Shown here: one piece after another, positions 41,512-49,901 of the stretch
How positions within the stretch are numbered: the stretch's first letter is position 1
Layout: each line of letters starts with the position of its first letter
Source of the DNA: Paramicrobacterium sp051513965
Lineage (GTDB): Bacteria; Actinomycetota; Actinomycetes; Actinomycetales; Microbacteriaceae
DNA length: 64,000 bases
Direction: 5' to 3'
Assembly (NCBI RefSeq): GCF_051513965.1
Contig: NZ_CP195847.1
Coordinates: forward strand, 992,001-1,056,000
Translations under genes and position numbers: made by a program
Notes under the pieces: model-generated
The model's database searches: none
What the model was told of the DNA's origin: nothing
Seen by the model: the letters and a program-made list of their open reading frames with translations, nothing else

Positions 41512-42495
41512 TCAGCTCACCCTCACTCTCGGGTCGAGTGCGACGACGACGATGTCGGAGAGGATGGCGCCGATCGCCGTCAGAAGTGCACCGAACGCGG
41601 CGATAGCCACAGTTCCGTGGATGTCGTTCTTGGAGATGGTGTCGACGAAGTAGCGGCCCATTCCGTTCCATCCGAAGATCGTCTCCGTCAGGATCGCTCC
41701 GGTGAACACCGTCGGAATCGTGAAGGCGACCTGCGTGGCCACGGGGATGAGCGAGGTGCGGAGAGCGTGGCGGCGAATGGCCTGCTGCTTCGTGAGTCCT
41801 TTCGCGCGCGCTGTGCGGACGTAATCGGCGTTGATGTTGTCAAGCAGAAGCGAGCGCTGCAGGAAATGGTATTGCGAGTAGCCGATCAGCACGAGTGCGA
41901 GTGTCGGGAGCGTGATGTGCTGCAGCTTGTCGATGAGCACGGGGAAGAAGCCAGTTACATCGTCGTTGCCGGCTCCTGTCACATAGAAGACGCGGACTCC
42001 GACAAGGTCGTTGAACCAGATGGCCAGGAGAACGATGCCGAGAGCCGCGACGACGATGTTGATGTTCATCGTGATGATCGACGTCGCCTGACCGATACGG
42101 TCCGCGAGCTTGTACTGGCGGGATGCCGTGTAGACGCCGATTGCGACACCCAGGATCGTCGTGAGAATCGTCGCACCGAGCACGAGCTCCGCACTGATCC
42201 AGATGCGATACGCCACCTGTGCGTTGACAGAATCGCCAACCGCACTCACGCCCCAGTCCCAGTGGAAGATGATTCCGCTGAACCAGTTCCACCAGCGCTG
42301 CACCAGAGGAACAGTGTCGCTCAGGTTGCGAGGTTCGAGGAGCTGCGTGATTTCGTCGGGGCTCAGGGGAGGGCGACGACCGATGTAATTGCTGCGCGGA
42401 TCGAGGAATGCCCACGCCAGAAAATACGTGATGTTGGTCGCGAGCGCGATCATGAGCAACCAACCCGCGGTCCGGCGGAGCAGGTACTTGATCAA
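41512..42495 (-). CDS. oligopeptide ABC transporter permease (OppB type), transporter 2
   Basis: A 327-residue permease. A start at TTG 42495 gives MIKYLLRRTAGWLLMIALATNITYFLAWAFLDP, a normal OppB N terminus; GAGAGAAAG lies about 10 nt upstream. An ATG at 42567 would add a 24-residue charged tail that I think is not translated. The insertion RSNYIGRRPPLSPDEI between helices 1 and 2 is typical of one actinobacterial DppB group. First gene of the minus-strand operon. The start codon is the weak point. Confidence 0.87.
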   Translation of the reverse strand: MIKYLLRRTAGWLLMIALATNITYFLAWAFLDPRSNYIGRRPPLSPDEITQLLEPRNLSDTVPLVQRWWNWFSGIIFHWDWGVSAVGDSVNAQVAYRIWISAELVLGATILTTILGVAIGVYTASRQYKLADRIGQATSIITMNINIVVAALGIVLLAIWFNDLVGVRVFYVTGAGNDDVTGFFPVLIDKLQHITLPTLALVLIGYSQYHFLQRSLLLDNINADYVRTARAKGLTKQQAIRRHALRTSLIPVATQVAFTIPTVFTGAILTETIFGWNGMGRYFVDTISKNDIHGTVAIAAFGALLTAIGAILSDIVVVALDPRVRVS

Positions 42496-42957
42496 GACGG
42501 TTAACTTTCTCTCTGACGGGCGCCGTGGTCGGCGAACGACACAACGCTGGGTCGAACTGTTATTCAATCACCTGGACTGTCCATGTGCGAGAAGCCCGGG
42601 CTCCCTGTCGTGTGCAACCGCAGCTCGTCGTCACCCAGGTGAGGACCGGCGACAGCCGCGGCGACTTCGACACAGTATCACCGAATCTTTTCCGGGCAAG
42701 AACGCCACAGCACGCAGGAAAGTCGCTTGTTATGAAGAAACGTCGAATTATTTGAGCCTTGGCTGTGCGGCATCCGAGCGTTCAGCTTGCGCGGAGATTC
42801 GCGGGATCATAGGGGTAGAATGGATCGTCGGGCGATCATGCCCGCATTCTCATTTCCATCAGCGCCACGACCACCAGGTCTCCGCCGTCCGGTTCTCCCG
42901 TCGACGCGGATCCGCACGGGCGCACCGACCGCACACTCTGCAGGACAGGACACAGCT
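42496..42957. other. intergenic region upstream of typA and of oligopeptide operon 2
   Basis: No convincing gene. The divergent promoters of oppB-2 (minus) and typA (plus) must lie here. TAGAAT (42816-42821) is a good -10 for typA, giving a leader near 130 nt. A 10-bp palindrome AGCCCGGGCT (42593-42602) and a small hairpin CGGGC/GCCCG (42829-42833 with 42840-42844) are present. The stretch 42720-42760 is clearly richer in A/T than its surroundings. Confidence 0.5.
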
Positions 42958-44868
42958 ATGGCGATCGCCACGCGTGAAACCCTCCGAAACGTTGCCATCG
43001 TGGCGCACGTCGACCACGGCAAGACCACCCTCGTCGACGCGATGCTTCGCCAGACGGGGTCGTTCTCCGACCACGAGCACGTTGACGACCGCGCAATGGA
43101 CTCCAACGAGCTCGAGCGTGAGAAGGGCATCACGATCCTCGCCAAGAATACGGCGATCTCGTACAACGGCGAGCACGCCGTCCACGGCCCCGTCACGATC
43201 AACGTGATCGACACCCCGGGCCACGCCGACTTCGGTGGCGAGGTGGAGCGAGGACTGTCGATGGTCGACGGCGTCGTTCTCCTGGTCGACGCGAGCGAGG
43301 GGCCGCTTCCTCAGACCCGCTTCGTGCTCCGCAAGGCGCTGGAGGCTCAGCTTCCGGTCATCCTGCTGGTCAACAAGACCGACCGCGGCGATGCCCGCAT
43401 CGACGACGTCGTGGCCGAGAGCCAGGACCTCCTCCTCGGCCTCGCGAGCGACATCGCGGAGGACCAGCCGGACCTCGACATCGACGCTGTTCTCGATGTC
43501 CCCGTCGTATACGCCTCGGGCAAGGCCGGACGCGCCTCGCTCGACAAGCCCGCAGACGGAACACTGCCCGACAACGAGAACCTCGAGCCGCTGTTCGAGG
43601 CGATCCTCGAGCACATCCCTGCGCCGACATACGATGATGAGCACCCGCTGCAGGCGCACGTCACGAACCTCGACGCATCCCCGTTCCTCGGTCGTCTCGC
43701 GCTTCTGCGCGTGTTCCACGGCACGATCAACAAGGGGCAGACGGTCGCGTGGGCGCGCCGTGACGGCTCCGTCTCCAACGTCCGCATCACCGAGCTCCTG
43801 ATGACGAAGGCCCTCGACCGTTACCCGGCGGAGAGCGCGGGCCCCGGTGACATCGTGGCCGTCGCCGGATTCCCCGACATCATGATCGGCGAGACTCTGT
43901 GCGACCCGGATGATGTCCGTCCGCTCCCGACGATCCACATCGACGACCCGGCGATCTCGATGACCATCGGAACCAATACGTCGCCCCTCATGGGCAAGGT
44001 CAAGGGGCACAAGCTCACGGCCCGCATGGTCAAGGACCGTCTCGACCGGGAGCTCGTCGGCAACGTCTCGCTCAAGGTTCTCGACATCGGGCAGCCCGAT
44101 GCGTGGGAGGTCCAGGGGCGCGGCGAACTCGCGCTGGCCATTCTCGTGGAGCAGATGCGCCGCGAGGGCTTTGAGCTCACGGTCGGCAAGCCCCAGGTCG
44201 TCACGCGGACGGTCGACGGCAAGGTCCACGAGCCCTATGAGGAGCTCACGATCGACGCGCCCGAGGAGTACCTCGGTGCGATCACGCAGCTGCTCGCTGC
44301 CCGCAAGGGCCGCATGGAGGGCATGCAGAACCACGGCACCGGATGGATCCGTATGGAGTTCATCGTGCCGAGCCGCGGCCTCATCGGATTCCGCTCGGAG
44401 TTCATGACGACGACCCGTGGAACGGGCATCGCCAACTCGATCTCGCACGGTTACGACGAGTGGGCGGGCCCGATCAGCACCCGCAGCAACGGATCGATCG
44501 TCGCCGACCGCTCCGGCGTGGTCACCCCCTTCGCGATCATCAACCTGCAGGAGCGCATGACGTTCTTCGTCAACCCGACGGAGGAGGTGTACGAGGGCAT
44601 GGTGATCGGCGAGAACTCGCGAGCTGACGACATGGACGTCAACATCACGAAGGAGAAGAAGCTCACCAACATGCGCTCGTCCACGGCGGACAGCTTCGAG
44701 TCGATGACGCCGTCGCGGCAGCTGTCGCTTGAGGAGTGCCTCGAGTTCGCCCGCGAGGACGAGTGCGTGGAGGTGACGCCGGACGCCGTGCGCATCCGCA
44801 AGGTCGTGCTCGACGCTCACGAGCGTGGGCGCGCCACGGCGCGTCTGAAGCGTCAGATGGAGAACTGA
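42958..44868 (+). CDS. typA: translational GTPase TypA/BipA
   Basis: A 636-residue ribosome-associated GTPase of the elongation-factor-G superfamily. GTPase motifs are intact: AHVDHGKTTLVD (P-loop), RAMDSNELEREKGITI (switch I), DTPGHADFGG (G3) and VNKTDRGDAR (G4). The C-terminal half carries the BipA-specific GRGELALAILVEQMRREG and GTGIANSISHGYDEW. ATG 42958 (MAIATRETLRNVAIVAHVDHGK) has AGGACAGGA upstream; an upstream open frame to 42787 is non-coding. In other bacteria it is needed for stress and low-temperature ribosome assembly. Confidence 0.96.
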   Translation: MAIATRETLRNVAIVAHVDHGKTTLVDAMLRQTGSFSDHEHVDDRAMDSNELEREKGITILAKNTAISYNGEHAVHGPVTINVIDTPGHADFGGEVERGLSMVDGVVLLVDASEGPLPQTRFVLRKALEAQLPVILLVNKTDRGDARIDDVVAESQDLLLGLASDIAEDQPDLDIDAVLDVPVVYASGKAGRASLDKPADGTLPDNENLEPLFEAILEHIPAPTYDDEHPLQAHVTNLDASPFLGRLALLRVFHGTINKGQTVAWARRDGSVSNVRITELLMTKALDRYPAESAGPGDIVAVAGFPDIMIGETLCDPDDVRPLPTIHIDDPAISMTIGTNTSPLMGKVKGHKLTARMVKDRLDRELVGNVSLKVLDIGQPDAWEVQGRGELALAILVEQMRREGFELTVGKPQVVTRTVDGKVHEPYEELTIDAPEEYLGAITQLLAARKGRMEGMQNHGTGWIRMEFIVPSRGLIGFRSEFMTTTRGTGIANSISHGYDEWAGPISTRSNGSIVADRSGVVTPFAIINLQERMTFFVNPTEEVYEGMVIGENSRADDMDVNITKEKKLTNMRSSTADSFESMTPSRQLSLEECLEFAREDECVEVTPDAVRIRKVVLDAHERGRATARLKRQMEN

Positions 44869-44911
44869 GAACCGCTCGGCGAATTGTCGGTTTCGGCTCA
44901 GCCTCGCGGGT

Positions 44912-44917
44912 TACGCT
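44912..44917 (+). promoter_or_regulatory. -10 element TACGCT, leaderless
   Basis: TACGCT lies 6 nt before GTG 44924. Confidence 0.5.
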
Positions 44918-44923
44918 GATCCG

Positions 44924-45364
44924 GTGATTCTCCGTCGTCGCGTCTCCCTCGCGCTCGTCGCCCTGGGAGCTCTCCTCGTGCCCGCGCTTTCCGCGTGCAG
45001 TTTCGTCGAGCAGGCCGTGAACCAGAGCGTCCAGGATGTCGTGAAAGAGGCGACCGGTGGCGATGTCGAGCTGACTGACGGCGTGCCTGCGGGGTTCCCC
45101 GAGGACTCCGTTCCGCTCGTCGAGGGCGAGGTTCGCGGCGCGACCCAGACGTCAGGCTCGACGACGCACTGGGTCGTGGTGGTCTCGGGAGACGTGTCGG
45201 CAGACGCTGCGGAAGAAGCGCTCACCGACGCCGGCTTCACTGTGGAGAGCGAAATGGCTCAGGCGGACCTCGGCAGCATGACGACGCTGACCAGCGATGG
45301 GTACAAGGTCACTGTGGTAGGCGCATCGAACAGCGTTTTGTACACCGTGACCCCGCGGAGCTGA
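44924..45364 (+). CDS. small secreted lipoprotein
   Basis: A 146-residue protein with signal MILRRRVSLALVALGALLVP and lipobox LSAC (Cys25). The mature region contains GVPAGFPEDSVPLVEGEV and SADAAEEALTDAGFTVESE, which reads as an alpha/beta domain. I do not recognise the family. GTG 44924 sits 6 nt after TACGCT, so the transcript may be leaderless. It ends 1 nt before azlC and may be its operon mate. Confidence 0.75.
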   Translation: MILRRRVSLALVALGALLVPALSACSFVEQAVNQSVQDVVKEATGGDVELTDGVPAGFPEDSVPLVEGEVRGATQTSGSTTHWVVVVSGDVSADAAEEALTDAGFTVESEMAQADLGSMTTLTSDGYKVTVVGASNSVLYTVTPRS

Positions 45365-45365
45365 C

Positions 45366-46067
45366 GTGGCATCCATGAACGTCTCAGCGGAGAAGTCTGC
45401 CTTGAGGCAAGGCCTTGCCGTGGGTGCGGCAACCGCGGCGTACGGCGTGTCCTTCGGGGCGCTTGCGGTCGCCTCGGGGCTCGACATCTGGCAGACGTGC
45501 CTGCTCAGCATCCTCATGTTCACCGGGGGCTCGCAATTCGCCCTCGTGGGCGTGCTCGCCTCCGGGGGAGCAGCATCGGGCGGCGCCGCAATTGCCAGCG
45601 CCGCGCTGCTCGGCGTGCGCAACACTGCCTACGGGATGCGCATGAAGCCCGTCGTCGGCGGAGGGTTCTTCCGCAGTATCGCCGCTGCGTGGGTGACGAT
45701 CGACGAGTCGACGGCTGTGTCTCTCGCGCAGCAGGACGCACGGGCCAAGCGCGTCGGGTTCTGGGTCACGGGGCTTGCGGTGTTCGTCGGTTGGAACCTC
45801 ACGACACTGATCGGCGCCCTCATCGGCGACGTCCTCGGTGACACCAGGGCGTATGGGTTGGATGCCGCGGCAGGCGCGGCGTTCCTCGCACTCCTGTGGC
45901 CCCGGCTGAAGCGGCTTCAGCCGGTTGCCGTCGCGTGCGGTGCGGCCATCGTCGCGGGACTCCTGACCCCCGTCGTCGCTCCGGGTCTCCCCGTCATCAC
46001 GGCTGCGATCGTCGCGATCGTGGTCGGTGTGTTCAACTGGTTCTCCCATGCTGAGGCAGCGTCATGA
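45366..46067 (+). CDS. azlC: AzlC branched-chain amino acid exporter subunit
   Basis: A 233-residue membrane protein of the AzlC/LIV-E family, large subunit of a branched-chain amino acid exporter. Features: RQGLAVGAATAAYGVSFGALA, FTGGSQFALVGVLASGG, GVRNTAYGMRM and WVTIDESTAVSLAQQ, all typical. It forms the usual pair with azlD, with a 4-bp overlap. No LysR or Lrp regulator is adjacent. GTG 45366 begins 1 nt after the lipoprotein stop; an in-frame ATG at 45375 is the alternative. Confidence 0.9.
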   Translation: MASMNVSAEKSALRQGLAVGAATAAYGVSFGALAVASGLDIWQTCLLSILMFTGGSQFALVGVLASGGAASGGAAIASAALLGVRNTAYGMRMKPVVGGGFFRSIAAAWVTIDESTAVSLAQQDARAKRVGFWVTGLAVFVGWNLTTLIGALIGDVLGDTRAYGLDAAAGAAFLALLWPRLKRLQPVAVACGAAIVAGLLTPVVAPGLPVITAAIVAIVVGVFNWFSHAEAAS

Positions 46068-46375
46068 CCCTCTGGCACATCGTTCTCGCGGCATCCATCA
46101 TCTGCCTCGCTCTCAAACTCCTCGGGTACTCCGTCCCGCCCTCTCTCCTTGAGAAGCCGGTCGTCTCACGCGTCGCCGATCTGATGACGGTCGCGATGCT
46201 CTCAGCGCTCATCGTCGTGCAGACATTCGGCGACGGCCAGGCGATCGTCGTTGACGCTCGGCTTCCCGCTCTCGGCGTCGCAGCGCTGCTTCTGGCCGTG
46301 CGTGCGCCGTTTCTCGTGGTCGTCGTCGCGGCCGCCGCGGTCGCTGCGCTTCTGCGTTTGGCAGGGATGCCGTGA
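46064..46375 (+). CDS. azlD: AzlD branched-chain amino acid exporter subunit
   Basis: A 103-residue hydrophobic protein with about four membrane segments, matching AzlD in size and position. It begins MTLWHIVLAASIICLALKLLGY and ends AALLRLAGMP. It starts within the azlC stop (ATGA) and would complete the exporter. Confidence 0.88.
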   Translation: MTLWHIVLAASIICLALKLLGYSVPPSLLEKPVVSRVADLMTVAMLSALIVVQTFGDGQAIVVDARLPALGVAALLLAVRAPFLVVVVAAAAVAALLRLAGMP

Positions 46376-46410
46376 GCGACGACGTGCGCGAATCCCACAG
46401 CTCAGACCGA

Positions 46411-46416
46411 TACGAT
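46411..46416 (+). promoter_or_regulatory. -10 element TACGAT, leaderless
   Basis: TACGAT lies 6 nt before GTG 46423, supporting this start over the GTG at 46372 that overlaps the azlD stop. Confidence 0.5.
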
Positions 46417-46422
46417 CTCGGT

Positions 46423-46881
46423 GTGAGCATGGAACAGCGCGACGATCCTCCCCGTCTGTCCGAGGAGCCCTTCGTCTTCATCGAAGAGCAGCCCTCCGCA
46501 GTGTCGCGAGGCGTCACCGCGGCTATCACCTTCGTGCTCGGCGCGGTGTACGGAACCGTCGGCACCGTGACCCACACTCTCACCTTCTCGGTCTTCGGGG
46601 CCCCCATTCCACATGGACTCGTCCTCGGGCTCATCGGTCTGCTGGCGCTGCTCGTCGGGTTGCGCCTCGTCGTGTCCGAGAGGCTTCCCGCCGTCACCGC
46701 GGGCGTGGCCGCAGTCGCGATGGTCGTGCTGTTCTCCTTCCAGAGCCCCGGCGGTTCGGTGCTGATCACCCAGGGCATCCTCGGGATGATCTGGCTGTTC
46801 GGCGTCCCGCTCATCGTCGCGGCCGTTCTCGCGTGGCCTCGGCTGCCCGCTCGGTCACGGAGAGTCACTCCCTCGGCGTAG
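46423..46881 (+). CDS. membrane protein, DUF6113-like
   Basis: A 152-residue protein with a 30-residue polar, acidic N terminus and four hydrophobic segments, among them ITFVLGAVYGTVGTV, GLVLGLIGLLALLVGLRL, VAAVAMVVLFSF and ILGMIWLFGVPLIVAAVLA. Small four-helix proteins of this layout are found in actinobacteria just upstream of fdxA-dapC; the function is unknown. I prefer GTG 46423, 6 nt after TACGAT. Starting at GTG 46372 would add 17 residues and couple it to azlD. Confidence 0.75.
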   Translation: MSMEQRDDPPRLSEEPFVFIEEQPSAVSRGVTAAITFVLGAVYGTVGTVTHTLTFSVFGAPIPHGLVLGLIGLLALLVGLRLVVSERLPAVTAGVAAVAMVVLFSFQSPGGSVLITQGILGMIWLFGVPLIVAAVLAWPRLPARSRRVTPSA

Positions 46882-46884
46882 ACT
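46879..46884 (+). promoter_or_regulatory. candidate -10 (TAGACT) of fdxA-dapC
   Basis: TAGACT overlaps the stop codon of the preceding gene and gives a leader near 27 nt that contains GAAGGAG. Confidence 0.4.
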
Positions 46885-46917
46885 GGCTAGCACCCAGCGA
46901 GAAGGAGTTGCAGCACA

Positions 46918-47241
46918 GTGACATACGTCATCGCTCTTCCGTGCGTGGATGTCAAAGACCGTGCGTGCGTCGATGAGTGCCCCGTCGATTGCATCTACGA
47001 GGGCGATCGCATGCTCTACATCCATCCGGACGAATGCGTGGACTGCGGGGCGTGCGAGCCCGTATGCCCGGTCGAGGCGATCTACTACGAAGACGACCTT
47101 CCCGACGAATGGGCCGACTACTACAAGGCGAACGTCGAGTTCTTCGACGAGATCGGCTCGCCCGGAGGAGCAGCGAAGGTCGGAGTGATCCACCACGACC
47201 ACCCGATCGTGGCGGCGCTCCCGCCGCAGACGGCCGAGTAG
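46918..47241 (+). CDS. fdxA: 7Fe ferredoxin
   Basis: A 107-residue ferredoxin binding one [3Fe-4S] and one [4Fe-4S] cluster. The first motif is Cys9-x7-Cys17-x3-Cys21-Pro and the second Cys40-x2-Cys43-x2-Cys46-x3-Cys50-Pro; Cys25 is also present. GTG 46918 has GAAGGAG upstream. It precedes dapC with a 4-nt gap, an arrangement conserved in actinobacteria. It carries electrons in the cytoplasm; the partner is not known. Confidence 0.94.
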   Translation: MTYVIALPCVDVKDRACVDECPVDCIYEGDRMLYIHPDECVDCGACEPVCPVEAIYYEDDLPDEWADYYKANVEFFDEIGSPGGAAKVGVIHHDHPIVAALPPQTAE

Positions 47242-47245
47242 CCGC

Positions 47246-48370
47246 ATGGCAATGCAGGAGTTGCCCGAGTATCCGTGGGACACCATGACCCCGTATCGGG
47301 AGAAGGCGGCTCGGCATCCTGACGGCGTGGTCGATCTGTCGATCGGCTCGCCGATCGACCCGACCCCCGAGATCGTCCGTCGAGCGCTCAGCGACGCGAC
47401 GGACGCGCACGGCTATCCGACCACGACAGGCACGCCTGAGCTTCGCCAGGCGATCATCGACTGGTACGCGCGCAGACGGCAGGTTCCCGATCTCGAAGAC
47501 AAGAACGTTCTGCCGACGATCGGCTCGAAAGAGCTCGTCGCGCTCATGCCGTTCATGCTCGGACTCGGGGAGGGCGACGTCGTCGTCCATCCCCGAGCTG
47601 CGTACCCGACCTACGCGATCGGCGCGGCCATGTGCGGCGCCGAGGCTGTGGCCGCAGATGACCCCGCCGAGTGGCCGGAAGCGACACGGCTGATCTGGCT
47701 GAACTCGCCTGCGAACCCGGACGGGCGAGTGCACAGCATTGAGCACCTGCGCACGGCGGTTGCCCGCGCGCGCGAGCTCGACGCCGTCATCGTGAACGAC
47801 GAATGTTACGCCGAACTCGGCTGGGAGGAGCCGTGGGCCACCGAGCCGACGCCCTGCATCATCGATCCGCGCGTGACGGACGGCAATCGACGGAACATCC
47901 TCTCGATCTACTCGCTCAGCAAGCAGTCCAGTATGGCGGGCTATCGCGCGGCGTTCGCCGCCGGGTGCGGTGGGGTGATCGCACGACTCACGCGTGTGCG
48001 CAAGCACGCGGGTCTCATGGTTCCCGCGCCTCTGCAGCACGCTATGGCGGTTGCTCTGGCTGACGACGCGCACGTCGCCGCGCAGAAGCAGCTCTACCGT
48101 CGACGGCGCGACCAGCTCGTTCCCGCGCTTGTCGCCGCCGGCTTCCGCATCGACAGAAGCGAGGCCGGACTCTACTTGTGGGTGACCGAGGATCGCGATG
48201 CGTGGGAATCCATCGATCGCCTCGCCGATCTCGGCATCGTTGGGGGACCGGGCCACTTCTACGGGGAGCATTTTCCGAACCACGTACGACTCTCGCTCAC
48301 TGCGACAGATGAGCGAGTGGATGCCGCCGCAGCACGTCTTCGGGCGGCATCCTCTGGAGGTTCTCTCTGA
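47246..48370 (+). CDS. dapC: succinyldiaminopimelate transaminase
   Basis: A 374-residue fold-type I PLP aminotransferase placed next to fdxA as in other actinobacteria, where it catalyses the DapC step of the succinylase lysine/diaminopimelate route. Visible landmarks are DGVVDLSIGSPIDPTP, GYPTTTGTPELRQAI, WLNSPANPDGR, the aspartate-containing VNDECYAELGW, and the PLP lysine in YSLSKQSSMAGYR. DapD and DapE are 5 kb away in the same window, so the succinylase branch is nearly complete here. Confidence 0.92.
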   Translation: MAMQELPEYPWDTMTPYREKAARHPDGVVDLSIGSPIDPTPEIVRRALSDATDAHGYPTTTGTPELRQAIIDWYARRRQVPDLEDKNVLPTIGSKELVALMPFMLGLGEGDVVVHPRAAYPTYAIGAAMCGAEAVAADDPAEWPEATRLIWLNSPANPDGRVHSIEHLRTAVARARELDAVIVNDECYAELGWEEPWATEPTPCIIDPRVTDGNRRNILSIYSLSKQSSMAGYRAAFAAGCGGVIARLTRVRKHAGLMVPAPLQHAMAVALADDAHVAAQKQLYRRRRDQLVPALVAAGFRIDRSEAGLYLWVTEDRDAWESIDRLADLGIVGGPGHFYGEHFPNHVRLSLTATDERVDAAAARLRAASSGGSL

Positions 48371-48419
48371 CCACACAGTCGAAGCATTGTCGATTGTGAC
48401 AGAAGACCTCAGACACGAT

Positions 48420-48425
48420 TAGGCT
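48420..48425 (+). promoter_or_regulatory. candidate -10 (TAGGCT) of gltA
   Basis: TAGGCT lies 79 nt before GTG 48504. TTGTGA at 48394-48399 is a possible -35, but the spacing (20) is long. Confidence 0.35.
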
Positions 48426-48503
48426 GTAGTGAGGCCGCGAGCCGCACGACCATGTGCGAGCAGCGCCATCACACAAGCCGTGACAAGCAATGGAGGAGGC
48501 GCC

Positions 48504-49811
<1,308 letters not shown>

Positions 49812-49840
49812 CGGGCTCCGAGACGTGCAGCTCGACGGAT

Positions 49841-49875
49841 GAAGCGGGGCGGTGCCACTGGCACCGCCCCGCTTC
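49841..49875. terminator. terminator after gltA
   Basis: A 16-bp perfect stem, 49841-49856 with 49860-49875 and a 3-nt loop. It lies between gltA and the convergent penicillin-acylase-family gene. Confidence 0.9.
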
Positions 49876-49901
49876 TGTCGTCCTCTGTGTCACTGAGCGG
49901 C

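Noticed and set aside
42859..44820. Long antisense open frame opposite typA
   Set aside because: Same cause; the plus strand has all GTPase motifs in order.
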